Shown: positions 22,140 to 29,213 of the stretch, piece by piece
How the letters are laid out: each line of letters opens with the position of its first letter
Position numbering within the stretch: position 1 is the first letter of the stretch
Assembly: GCA_964544695.1 (NCBI GenBank)
Contig: CAZJDB010000082.1
Coordinates: forward strand, 1-29,213
DNA from: Dinghuibacter sp964544695
GTDB lineage: Bacteria > Bacteroidota > Bacteroidia > Chitinophagales > Chitinophagaceae
Direction of reading: 5' to 3'
DNA: 29,213 nt
The notes under the pieces: generated by a model
What the model was told of the DNA's origin: nothing
Databases searched by the model: none
The model's input: the letters and a program-made list of their open reading frames with translations, nothing else
Made by a program: the position numbers and the translations under genes

Positions 22140-23912
22140 TTAATTGTACCCGGGATTTTGATATGCGGCCTTATTCGCAACATCGGTTGCATCCAACTGC
22201 GATTGGGGAATGGGCCTCAGGACGTGGTAGGGCTGAATCTTGGGCGCCGCGTCGGGATTGTCCGCCAGCACCCTTTCCAACAGTATCCCCCGCATGGCCA
22301 GATCGGGCCAGCGGATGCTTTCCCCGGCAAGTTCGCGGGTACGTTCGTCCATGATGAAGTCCAGGGTGATCTGGGCCGGCGAGATCTGGTTGGCCAGTAC
22401 GCGGGCCGCAAGGTCCGAGGGCAGCAGGCCGGGCCGGTAGGCAGCCCGGGTCCGAAGGACGTTGATCAACTGCGCAGCCTCGGTCGTGCCCCCGGCGCTT
22501 CCGCCCTGCATGGCGGCCTCGGCGGCCAGGAGGTAGCACTCGGAAAGCTTGCACACGGGATAAGGACGTCCGCCGGGGTCATTGGGAATGGCCTTCAGGC
22601 TGTCGGAGTATTTACTTAACGTGGGATAAATGTTTTGGGCATATCCCCCGCCGATGACGTAGAATTCGCGGGGGGCCACTACGCGATACTTTTTCGGGAT
22701 GGCGTTCATGGAGTCCGCCTGGGCATTGGTATTGGCAAGGATGAAGCCCGTATCCCCTATGTTGAACCCTCCCCCTGCGGTAGAGCAAAGAAAAACGGTG
22801 CGGAAGGTATTGTTGTACCGGCTGTCGTTGAACTTGTCTGCAAAGGCCGTATTGAACATCCATGCCGTGGGACAGAAGCGGCGCAGGGGTCGTCCGTACA
22901 AGGTCGTCCTCGTCGATACGGGCTTAACACCTGAAGTGGGCGTGGGTGATTGAACCGAAGTATAATCGGCGTTGAAGTCGTTGGTGGCGTCGTTTTCCTT
23001 GCCGCCCCCGATCTGTCCACTGGTGGCTTCGTTGTCGTTCAGGTCCCCGGGGATGCGTTCCACCGAATACAGGATTTCCTGGTTGTAATCATTGCCCCGG
23101 GCGACCACCTGACCATAATCCTGCAACAGCCCCGTACCGAACGAAGCGGCGTTGTTCACAACCTGGATGGCGGCCTGGTAGGCGCTGGTGAAGTCGGTGG
23201 ACTGCTTAAAGGCCGAATACGCCCGGAACATGTAGACCCGGGACAGCATCAGGTAAGCCGCGGCCTGCGATAACACGAAGGCATTGGCGGGCCTCGTGAC
23301 GGGCAGGTTTTGGGAAGCGTAGGTGAAGTCGGTGATCATGGCCTGGAAGTCCTCGGCCTCCACCGAATCCACGGGCAGGCGGTTGAATCCCTGGAAGGCG
23401 TTGGAATTGAACTGCAGGGGACCGCTGCCCAAATCGAGGGGAACCGCCCCGAATTCTTCCACCAGGAGGAGATAATACAAGCCCCTGAGGAAACGCGCCT
23501 GGGCAATGATATTGCCCGTGTCGATGCCGGTTACGGTAGGGGCCCAGGTGATCACTCCGTTGGCCAGGTTGATGGAACTGAAGTTCCGGTTCCAGGGTGT
23601 TTGAATAGCCCCATTGGTCGGGTCCAGGGTATAGGTGCCCAAAGTCAGGTAGTCCGCGGTTCCGCCGACGCCCGTGCGGGGCTGGTCTCCGTAAGTCCAT
23701 TCATCCGTCCCGTCGCAGGTCAGGCCGTTGGTGCCTTCGGGTCCGTATTCGAAGCGCATGTTGGAATACAAATCGTTGACCGCGTTTTGGATTCCCGCTG
23801 AAGTCTTCAGATACGACACCGAGAAGACCGTGTAGGGGTTCTCCGTGAGTTTCTTGGTACAACTGACAACGATCAGCAGGGCGATGGATATGAAGAGAAG
23901 TTTCTGTTTCAT
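22140..23912 (-). CDS. SusD/RagB family glycan-binding lipoprotein
   Basis: The surface lipoprotein forms a lid over the SusC porin and captures xylo-oligosaccharides. The 590 residues start MKQKLLFISIALLIVVSCTKK (lipobox VVSC), followed by the SusD-like N-terminal region (LTENPYTVFSVSYLKTSAGI, QNAVNDLYSNMRF), TPR-like helices and the conserved C-terminal RagB/SusD region (PVCKLSECYLLAAEAAMQGG, LINVLRTRAAYRPG, LDFIMDERTRELAGESIRWP, DLAMRGILLERV, YHVLRPIPQSQLDA). Eleven bases separate it from the susC-like stop codon, so translation is probably coupled. The length is normal for the family. The substrate (glucuronoxylan) is inferred from neighbours. Confidence 0.97.
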   Translation of the reverse strand: MKQKLLFISIALLIVVSCTKKLTENPYTVFSVSYLKTSAGIQNAVNDLYSNMRFEYGPEGTNGLTCDGTDEWTYGDQPRTGVGGTADYLTLGTYTLDPTNGAIQTPWNRNFSSINLANGVITWAPTVTGIDTGNIIAQARFLRGLYYLLLVEEFGAVPLDLGSGPLQFNSNAFQGFNRLPVDSVEAEDFQAMITDFTYASQNLPVTRPANAFVLSQAAAYLMLSRVYMFRAYSAFKQSTDFTSAYQAAIQVVNNAASFGTGLLQDYGQVVARGNDYNQEILYSVERIPGDLNDNEATSGQIGGGKENDATNDFNADYTSVQSPTPTSGVKPVSTRTTLYGRPLRRFCPTAWMFNTAFADKFNDSRYNNTFRTVFLCSTAGGGFNIGDTGFILANTNAQADSMNAIPKKYRVVAPREFYVIGGGYAQNIYPTLSKYSDSLKAIPNDPGGRPYPVCKLSECYLLAAEAAMQGGSAGGTTEAAQLINVLRTRAAYRPGLLPSDLAARVLANQISPAQITLDFIMDERTRELAGESIRWPDLAMRGILLERVLADNPDAAPKIQPYHVLRPIPQSQLDATDVANKAAYQNPGYN

Positions 23913-23923
23913 ATGGAATGCAA

Positions 23924-26900
23924 TTAAAAAGTGATGTTTGCGCCTATGGAATACGTCCTGTTCTGGGGCGTGCTGGAATTGACCGTAAGAGCGCCGTTCC
24001 CGTACGTATTGGGGCGGATATTTCCCGGGCTGCTCACCCCGGCGGAACCTTCGTTGGTAGCCACGGGGTTCACCCCTGTCTGCTTCAGGAAGGGAGAAAA
24101 GAAATACCCGACGTTATCCACCACCACATAGAAGTGGATGGCCTGGCCGCCGAGCTTCCTGACCACGTTAGGGGTGAGGGTGTAGCCCAGGTTGAGACTA
24201 CGGAGCTGGAGGAAGGAACCGCTATAATAACCCAGGGTCGTCCAGGCGGTGCCCACGGGGCTGGTCGTAGCTGAAGGTTCAGGGAACCAGTTCGTAGGGT
24301 TGGTCGGCGTCCAATAGTCGACCTTGATTCCGTTTCGTTTTCCATCCATCACCGTCAGGTAATCCGCAAAGGGTTGGTGTACCTGACTGACGAGCATACC
24401 CCCGAAGCGTCCGTAGAGGACGAAGGTGAAATCCCAATTGTGATAGGTGAAGCGGTTGGTCATCCCTCCCTGGATTTTGGCGTCCTGGTTCCCCAGGATA
24501 ACGCGGTCGTTGGAAGTGACCGCGCTGTCCGCCTTGCCGCCTGGATAATCAGGAAAATGTTCCAGCCGGATTTGGCCGGGCACCGAACCGTATTCAGCCG
24601 CCTGTGCGGCCTGGTTTTGTTGCCAAATCCCCAGCTTTTTATAATCGAAGATGGAGGTCATCGAGTAACCAACGAAGAGCTGGTTGGCGATGTCCTGGTC
24701 GACCCCGCTGGACAGCGCCAGGAGCTTGTTCCGGTTCCAGAACAGGTTCAGCTCCGTGGTCCATGAGAAGCCGTTCCCCCTATGTGGGATGATATTTTCG
24801 GAGGTGACCTCCAGTTCGGGTCCCGTGTTGGACATCTGTCCGACGTTGGTGGTATAAGGTCCCGCCACCCCGGAGGTAGCAGGCAGGCTGACACTGTACA
24901 AAATCTTGTCCGTATGCGCGTGGTACCAATCGAACGAACCCGTGATCCGGTTGTTCAGGAATCCGAAGTCTACGGCGAAGTTGACGGTCTTGGTATATTC
25001 CCAGTTCAAATTGGGATTGGGTAAAGTTACGACCCCGTATCCCGTGACGACTTCTGGTCCATAGTTATACCGCGTTACGTTGGCCGGGCTGGCGATCCCG
25101 TTGGCATTGGACACCAGGCCCAGGGAAGCGTAAGGAGAGACCGACTGGTTGGAGGTCTGGCCGTAGCCCGCCCTCAGCTTCAGGATGGAAAGGGTCTTGG
25201 TATTGCGCATGAACTTTTCGTTCAGGAGGTTCCAACCCGCGGCAATGGCCGGGTATTGGTGGAACTTGTGCCCGGCGGCCAGGCGGGATGACCCGTCGTC
25301 GCGGCCCGTCAGGGTCAGCAGGAAGCGGTCGTCATAATTATAGTTGACCCTCGCCATGTAGGAAACCAGGGCCCAGGAACTTTCGCCCCCGTTCACGACA
25401 GGAGCCGGGGTGGGGCTGGACAAGGCCAGGTCGTAGTATTGAGTGAAGTTGGCGGTGATGGAATCCTTTTCCGCCGAGGTATTGTGCGAGTGAAACTCTT
25501 CAAAGCTGTATAATCCCGTAAAATTGAAGTGGCTCTTCCCGAAGGACTTATCGTAGATCAGGAGGTTTTCTATGGTAGCGCCCCATTCTGAAGCGTTATT
25601 GACATAGGCCATACTTCCCATGCCCGGCCGGAAGTAACTGGGATTGGCCCCGGTGGGATCGTCCGCGGCCTGGAACTGGTCATCCTCTTCCGTCCCGTAG
25701 TTTAAGCCAAGGTTGGCACGATAGCGCAAACCTTTGAGGATCTCGAGTTCTGCGTACAAACTATTGATGGTGCGAACGCGCGTCACGACGTCCTGCCATT
25801 CGTTGTTGTTATTCTTCAGGAGCAGGGGGCTATATTGCGTCTGCTTATCGTCGTTGTCTCCGTCAGGAGCCTTGACGATCCCGCCTGCACTGTCATAGGC
25901 CGGTTCCAGTGGACTCAGGGCGAGAATGGGGAACATGGGGTTGACGAACTGGGACCCATGCGTGACGGAGACGTTGGGCAACATGCTTAGGCCAAAGTGT
26001 ATCCGGTTCCCTATGCGGCTATCGATGGTCGCCCTAAGCGAATACCTCGAAAAGTCCTGGCCCGGGAGGACCGAGGTCTCTCTATAATAACTGCCGCCCA
26101 GGGCGTAGGAACTTCCATTGCTGCCCCCGGTCACCGTGATGTTCTGATCGGTCTTTTGACCGTGCTGGTACATGAGGCGCTGCCAGTCGGTTGATTTTCC
26201 CTCGGCTGCGTATTGCAATTCTTCGGGTTCGTAGCCCTGGGTCCAGGGAGAGATGTTGCGCATCGCCTGGTATTCCTTGTCGTTAAATACGGGGTAGGCT
26301 TTGGCTACGGTAGCTATACCATAATAACCGCTGTAGGTCACCCTGGCTTCCCCGGGTTTTCCCCGCTTGAGGGTGATCAGGATGACCCCGTTGGAGCCCC
26401 TCGAACCGTAAATGGCTGTAGCCGATGCGTCCTTAAGTATTTCAAAAGAGGAAATGTCATCCGGGTTCAGGTCGTTCAGGGATCCGTCGAAGGGAATCCC
26501 GTCGACAACCAGTAGCGGATCGTTGGAGCCGTTAATGGAGCGTATCCCGCGGATGCGTATCTGGGCCGTCGATCCGGGCGTGGTCCCTACCGTTTGCACG
26601 TCCACCCCGGCGGCCTTGCCTTGCATGGCTCCCTGGATGTTCGAGGTGGGCACGCTCAAAACGTCATCCCCTTTGATCGAGGAAATGGCACCGGTAACAT
26701 CTTTCCGCCTTTGTGTCCCGTAACCCACGACCACCACCTGATCCAGGACGGTGCTCGAGGTCTCTAAGATCACGGCGACGATTTTGGATGGGTCATTGGT
26801 CACGCCCTGCACCACCCGCGTTTTATAGCCGACCGAGGTGACAACCAGGGCTGACCTTTGCCGCGGGACGCGGATCTCGAAATTCCCGGCCGCATCCGTA

Positions 26901-27085
26901 GAGACCGCAATCCTGCTGTTCTGGACGCTAACGGTGGCACCGCTGACGGGTTGCCCGTTCTCGTCGATGACATGGCCGCGGACGCTGATGAACTCCTGGG
27001 CGTAAAGGGGTGGCGTAATGAAAAGAAAAAGCAGCACGAAACATAGCAACGGTCGCAACCGCACAAGGGAGAGTTTTGGCAACAT
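23924..27085 (-). CDS. SusC/RagA family TonB-dependent outer-membrane transporter
   Basis: This imports oligosaccharides through the outer membrane using TonB energy. The ATG at 27085 gives 1053 residues, with a TTG at 27091 rejected. A signal peptide (MLPKLSLVRLRPLLCFVLLF, cut after YAQ) precedes a carboxypeptidase-regulatory-like domain (about 25-105, VRGHVIDENGQPVSGATVSV). Then follow the plug with DQVVVVGYGTQRRKDVTGAI, VDGIPFDGSLNDLNPDDISS, FEILKDASATAIYGSRGSNG, VILITLKRGKPG and the 22-strand barrel ending in TYSIGANITF. It is the first gene of the leftward operon and is transcribed divergently from the LacI gene. The 159-base shared region contains a LacI-type operator. No anti-sigma or N-terminal signalling extension is present, so control is by the LacI protein rather than by an ECF sigma system. 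Confidence 0.97.
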   Translation of the reverse strand: MLPKLSLVRLRPLLCFVLLFLFITPPLYAQEFISVRGHVIDENGQPVSGATVSVQNSRIAVSTDAAGNFEIRVPRQRSALVVTSVGYKTRVVQGVTNDPSKIVAVILETSSTVLDQVVVVGYGTQRRKDVTGAISSIKGDDVLSVPTSNIQGAMQGKAAGVDVQTVGTTPGSTAQIRIRGIRSINGSNDPLLVVDGIPFDGSLNDLNPDDISSFEILKDASATAIYGSRGSNGVILITLKRGKPGEARVTYSGYYGIATVAKAYPVFNDKEYQAMRNISPWTQGYEPEELQYAAEGKSTDWQRLMYQHGQKTDQNITVTGGSNGSSYALGGSYYRETSVLPGQDFSRYSLRATIDSRIGNRIHFGLSMLPNVSVTHGSQFVNPMFPILALSPLEPAYDSAGGIVKAPDGDNDDKQTQYSPLLLKNNNNEWQDVVTRVRTINSLYAELEILKGLRYRANLGLNYGTEEDDQFQAADDPTGANPSYFRPGMGSMAYVNNASEWGATIENLLIYDKSFGKSHFNFTGLYSFEEFHSHNTSAEKDSITANFTQYYDLALSSPTPAPVVNGGESSWALVSYMARVNYNYDDRFLLTLTGRDDGSSRLAAGHKFHQYPAIAAGWNLLNEKFMRNTKTLSILKLRAGYGQTSNQSVSPYASLGLVSNANGIASPANVTRYNYGPEVVTGYGVVTLPNPNLNWEYTKTVNFAVDFGFLNNRITGSFDWYHAHTDKILYSVSLPATSGVAGPYTTNVGQMSNTGPELEVTSENIIPHRGNGFSWTTELNLFWNRNKLLALSSGVDQDIANQLFVGYSMTSIFDYKKLGIWQQNQAAQAAEYGSVPGQIRLEHFPDYPGGKADSAVTSNDRVILGNQDAKIQGGMTNRFTYHNWDFTFVLYGRFGGMLVSQVHQPFADYLTVMDGKRNGIKVDYWTPTNPTNWFPEPSATTSPVGTAWTTLGYYSGSFLQLRSLNLGYTLTPNVVRKLGGQAIHFYVVVDNVGYFFSPFLKQTGVNPVATNEGSAGVSSPGNIRPNTYGNGALTVNSSTPQNRTYSIGANITF

Positions 27086-27148
27086 AAACAATCGTTTTTT
27101 AAGGAAGCATTCAATTTTCAGGAATTGCGGGGCAGCACTTCCACAGAA

Positions 27149-27156
27149 CTAAAATA
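27149..27156 (-). promoter_or_regulatory. Candidate -7 element (TATTTTAG) of the susC promoter
   Basis: One mismatch to TAnnTTTG on the minus strand. It would give a leader of about 55-60 bases to the ATG at 27085, and its -33 region would fall within or next to the LacI-type operator. Confidence 0.35.
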
Positions 27157-27174
27157 GGTAAAAAACTGAAAAAA

Positions 27175-27188
27175 TGTAACCGATTACA
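27175..27188. promoter_or_regulatory. LacI-type operator, copy 1 (TGTAACCGATTACA)
   Basis: Pseudo-palindrome with TGTAA/TTACA arms and a CG-containing centre, typical of LacI-family sites, in the divergent gap between susC-like and lacI genes. The 18-mer AAAATGTAACCGATTACA (27171-27188) recurs exactly at 28262-28279. Confidence 0.8.
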
Positions 27189-27220
27189 ATTTTTTTGAAA
27201 AAAAAATATGAGTTTAGCTT

Positions 27221-27228
27221 TACCTTAG
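27221..27228 (+). promoter_or_regulatory. Candidate -7 element (TACCTTAG) of the lacI promoter
   Basis: One mismatch to TAnnTTTG, 16 bases before the ATG at 27245, with TTTG at 27194-27197 as a possible -33 element. The operator copy 1 lies just upstream of that -33 element. Confidence 0.35.
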
Positions 27229-27244
27229 TGAAGTAAACGATTGT

Positions 27245-28270
27245 ATGAATCCCGAGAAAGAAATCACCATTTATGACCTTGCCAAGGCTCTGAATATCTC
27301 TGTAGCAACGATTAGTCGTGCCCTGAAGGACGATCCGGTGGTGAGCAAAAAGACCAAGAAAAAGATCACGGATTTGGCCGAGGCGATGGGGTACCGGTCC
27401 AACCATTTCGCCCGGAACCTGAGGAACCGGAAGACCCATATGATCGGAGTGATTATTCCCCGGGTGAACTCTTATTTCATGTCCACGGTCATCGCCGGGA
27501 TCGAAAAAGTCACCAATGAAGCGGGTTTCAACCTGATCATCAGCCAGTCCTCGGAATCGGTCCAAAAGGAAATCCTGAGCGCCAAAACGATGTTCAACAA
27601 CCGCGTGGACGGCCTCCTGGTCTCCCTGGCTTATGATACGGTCGATACCTCCCATTTCGAATTGTTTGCACGCAAAAACATACCTTTTCTGTTCTTTGAC
27701 CGCGTGGCCACCGACAACCGATGGACGAACGTCCTGATAGACAATCGGAAAGCGGGGTACGAGGCCACGGCCCACCTTGCCTCCATGGGCTGCCGGCGGA
27801 TCGTCCATATTACCGCCGATTCGAGGAGCAATGTATATAAGGACCGCCTCGCGGGGTACCGGGATGCCCTGGAAGACCACGGGCTGCCCTACAACGAGCG
27901 CTATGTATTAAGGAATAACCTGACCCAGGATGCCGGGGCGGAGGCGGCCGCATTGCTGCGCGCCATGGACCCCCTCCCCGACGGGGTATTCGTATCCAAC
28001 GACAACTGCGCGGTGGGCTGTTTGCTCGCCCTGAAGCGGGGCGGGTTGCGGATCCCCGATGACATCGCCTTCGTCGGGTTCAACAACGACCCCGTGTCCA
28101 CCGTACTCGACCCCAACCTGACGACGGTCAACTACCCGGGGTACGAAATGGGCGTAGTCGCTGCCAGGAACCTCATTCACCACTTAAATGGAACGTCCAG
28201 CCTGGAGTCCACCAATACCATCCTGCTGAAGTCTGAATTGATCGTCCGGGCGTCCAGCACCAAAATGTAA
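27245..28270 (+). CDS. LacI/GalR family regulator of the xylan locus
   Basis: The 341-residue protein has an N-terminal LacI HTH (residues 7-28, ITIYDLAKALNISVATISRA) with hinge helix (HFARNLRNRKTHMIGVIIP) and a periplasmic-binding-protein-like sugar domain (DGLLVSLAYDT, LFFDRVATDNRWTNVLIDN, GVFVSNDNCAVGCLLALKRG, IAFVGFNNDP). It should bind the TGTAACCGATTACA sites and respond to a sugar or uronate made from xylan. Fructuronate or mannonate would fit the neighbouring genes, but that is a guess. It is transcribed divergently from susC and ahead of the SDR and GH115 genes. Its own TAA stop codon is part of operator copy 2. Bacteroidota xylan loci often use hybrid two-component systems, so a LacI regulator here is noteworthy. 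Confidence 0.94.
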   Translation: MNPEKEITIYDLAKALNISVATISRALKDDPVVSKKTKKKITDLAEAMGYRSNHFARNLRNRKTHMIGVIIPRVNSYFMSTVIAGIEKVTNEAGFNLIISQSSESVQKEILSAKTMFNNRVDGLLVSLAYDTVDTSHFELFARKNIPFLFFDRVATDNRWTNVLIDNRKAGYEATAHLASMGCRRIVHITADSRSNVYKDRLAGYRDALEDHGLPYNERYVLRNNLTQDAGAEAAALLRAMDPLPDGVFVSNDNCAVGCLLALKRGGLRIPDDIAFVGFNNDPVSTVLDPNLTTVNYPGYEMGVVAARNLIHHLNGTSSLESTNTILLKSELIVRASSTKM

Positions 28271-28279
28271 CCGATTACA
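28266..28279. promoter_or_regulatory. LacI-type operator, copy 2, spanning lacI stop and SDR start
   Basis: Identical to copy 1. The TAA at its positions 3-5 is the lacI stop codon, and its last A is the first base of the SDR ATG. Repressor bound here would sit between two cotranscribed genes. Confidence 0.75.
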
Positions 28280-29034
28280 TGAGTAAAACAACAGCCGTTA
28301 GCAAAGTAGCGCTCGTCACCGGGGGTGGATCTGGCATCGGATCGGCTATCGCGGAAAAATTCATTCTGAGCGGCATCCACACCGTCATCCTGGGCCGGGA
28401 CCCCGTAAAGCTCCAAGCCATGCAGGACCAATGGGGGGACCGGTGCAGTATCGTCAGCGGGGACCTGACCGACCTGGCCTCTATTCCTACCTTGGTGCAA
28501 CAGGTGGTCCACTCCCTTGGCCGCATCGACATACTAGTGAACAATGCAGGCATACATCTCAAGAAGGAATTTACCGAAGTCAGCGACGAAGAATTCCAGG
28601 GGATACTGCTGACGAACGTAACCGCCGTCTTCGCCTTGTCCAGGGAGGTCGCTAAGGTCATGATCAAGCAGGGCGGAGGAAGCATCATCAACATCAGCTC
28701 CATGGCTTCCCGGTACGGCATCCCCCAGGTGATCGCCTATACCGCCTCCAAGTCCGCCGTGGAGGGCATGACGCGCGCCATGGCCGTGGACCTGTCTCCC
28801 AGGGGGATCCGCGTGAATTGCATCGCCCCCGGTTTCATCGCCACCGATATGTCTTCCAAGGCGCTCGACAACGACGGGGAGCGCAAAAAGAAAGTATTGT
28901 CGCGCACCCCCATGGGACACCTGGGGCGCCCGGACGACGTTGGGGACGCGGCCCTTTTCCTTTCATCCGATGCGGCGCGGTATATCACCGGCGTAGTGTT
29001 GCCCGTGGATGGGGGGAATTCGATAGGATTCTAA
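28279..29034 (+). CDS. SDR family oxidoreductase, likely D-fructuronate reductase (mannonate oxidoreductase)
   Basis: The 251-residue protein is a classical short-chain dehydrogenase: cofactor motif TGGGSGIGSAIAEKF, NNAGIH, catalytic Ser in INISSMASRYG, YTASK (Tyr and Lys of the active site), then VNCIAPGFIATDM and a C-terminus LPVDGGNSIGF. Substrate cannot be read from these motifs. It lies in the same locus as uxuA, where the step fructuronate to mannonate would otherwise lack an enzyme because no UxuB-type long-chain dehydrogenase is present. Its ATG overlaps the LacI-type operator, 8 bases after the lacI stop. A related alternative is a 2-keto-3-deoxygluconate or other uronate SDR of KduD type. 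Confidence 0.85.
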   Translation: MSKTTAVSKVALVTGGGSGIGSAIAEKFILSGIHTVILGRDPVKLQAMQDQWGDRCSIVSGDLTDLASIPTLVQQVVHSLGRIDILVNNAGIHLKKEFTEVSDEEFQGILLTNVTAVFALSREVAKVMIKQGGGSIINISSMASRYGIPQVIAYTASKSAVEGMTRAMAVDLSPRGIRVNCIAPGFIATDMSSKALDNDGERKKKVLSRTPMGHLGRPDDVGDAALFLSSDAARYITGVVLPVDGGNSIGF

Positions 29035-29038
29035 ACGA

Positions 29039-29051
29039 GCGCCGCAGGCGC
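29039..29051. repeat. Small hairpin between SDR and GH115 genes
   Basis: GCGCC-GCA-GGCGC lies 5 bases after the SDR stop, followed by an A-run on the plus strand, so it is not a plus-strand intrinsic terminator. It may only attenuate or stabilise the transcript. Confidence 0.35.
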
Positions 29052-29063
29052 AAAAAGATATTT

Positions 29064-29213
29064 ATGAAAAGCGGAGTCCTTGTCGCCCTTCTTCTTTGGG
29101 CTCTCCCTGTGGCGGCGCAAACATTTACGGTATCCGGCGCAACCCCCATCGTCGTGGATACAAGCGATTATTGGGTCGTAAACCAGGCAGCGGCGTGGCT
29201 CAGCACCGACATC
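29064..29213 (+). CDS. Probable GH115 xylan alpha-1,2-glucuronidase, 5' part only
   Basis: Only 50 residues are in the window. A signal peptide (MKSGVLVALLLWALPVAAQ) is followed by FTVSGATPIVVDTSDYWVVN and QAAAWLSTDI. The pattern of an isolated 'I-V-V-D-x-S-D-x-x-x-V-x-x-A-A-x-x-L-x-x-D-I' stretch after the signal is the usual opening of GH115 (and, less exactly, GH67) enzymes, which release (4-O-methyl)glucuronic acid from xylan. The locus context (glucuronoyl esterase, xylanase, uxuA) supports this. The active-site region is outside the window, so the call is tentative. It follows the SDR gene by 29 bases and is probably in the same transcript. Confidence 0.6.
   Translation, partial: MKSGVLVALLLWALPVAAQTFTVSGATPIVVDTSDYWVVNQAAAWLSTDI

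Noticed and set aside
20640..22619. 659-residue open frame on the plus strand across GH10 and susD genes
   Set aside because: It lies antisense to two well-supported genes, is rich in Gly, His and Val in no pattern, and matches no family. Long antisense frames are expected from GC-rich codon use.
29039..29051. Terminator between SDR and GH115 genes
   Set aside because: The 5-bp hairpin is followed by A, not T, on the transcribed strand and the gap is only 29 bases, so read-through is more likely.

Overview
The window looks like a chromosomal segment of a GC-rich member of the Bacteroidota, probably Chitinophagaceae-like. Four things point there: a SusC/SusD pair, many short lipoprotein signal peptides, TAnnTTTG-type -7 promoter elements lying almost on the start codon, and few recognisable Shine-Dalgarno sequences. 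The family or genus is an inference. I see no rRNA, tRNA, CRISPR array, insertion sequence or phage gene, and no gene-free stretch longer than about 230 bases.

Left part (1-11856): two drug-efflux style operons and unrelated genes. On the minus strand, a TetR regulator, a lipoprotein membrane-fusion adaptor and an RND pump (its 3' end runs off the window) form one unit (4952 to 1), with a palindrome in front of the regulator. A predicted surface or barrel-like hypothetical follows, then a DinB-like protein on the plus strand. A second minus-strand unit holds a TetR regulator, a DHA2-type MFS pump and a hypothetical with a Pro/Thr/Ala-rich linker (9881 to 6716), with related palindromes before the regulator and inside the 5' end of the pump gene. 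A YdjM-like membrane protein and a membrane-anchored AraC-type regulator follow on the plus strand, closed by two consecutive hairpin terminators.

Middle (12047-15809): an S10 serine carboxypeptidase-like enzyme, a Nudix-fold protein with a degenerate Nudix box that is more likely a sugar-responsive regulator than a hydrolase, a glutaminyl cyclotransferase lipoprotein, a hairpin-rich intergenic segment containing a perfect 18-bp inverted repeat, and a small lipoprotein.

Right part (15790-29213): a glucuronoxylan utilisation locus built around a divergent control region at 27086-27244. Leftward runs an operon of SusC porin, SusD binding lipoprotein, a GH10 xylanase with a carbohydrate-binding module inserted in its barrel, a CE15 glucuronoyl esterase fused to a GH3 beta-xylosidase, and mannonate dehydratase (uxuA). 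Rightward run a LacI-family regulator, an SDR oxidoreductase and the start of a probable GH115 alpha-glucuronidase. The inferred logic is: cut xylan at the surface, import fragments, cleave lignin-uronate esters, remove (methyl)glucuronic acid and xylose, then send glucuronate through fructuronate and mannonate to 2-keto-3-deoxygluconate. An identical 18-base sequence containing a LacI-type operator occurs only twice that I could find: in the divergent control region, and across the lacI stop codon/SDR start codon junction. The most distinctive items are this operator architecture and the CE15-GH3 fusion.
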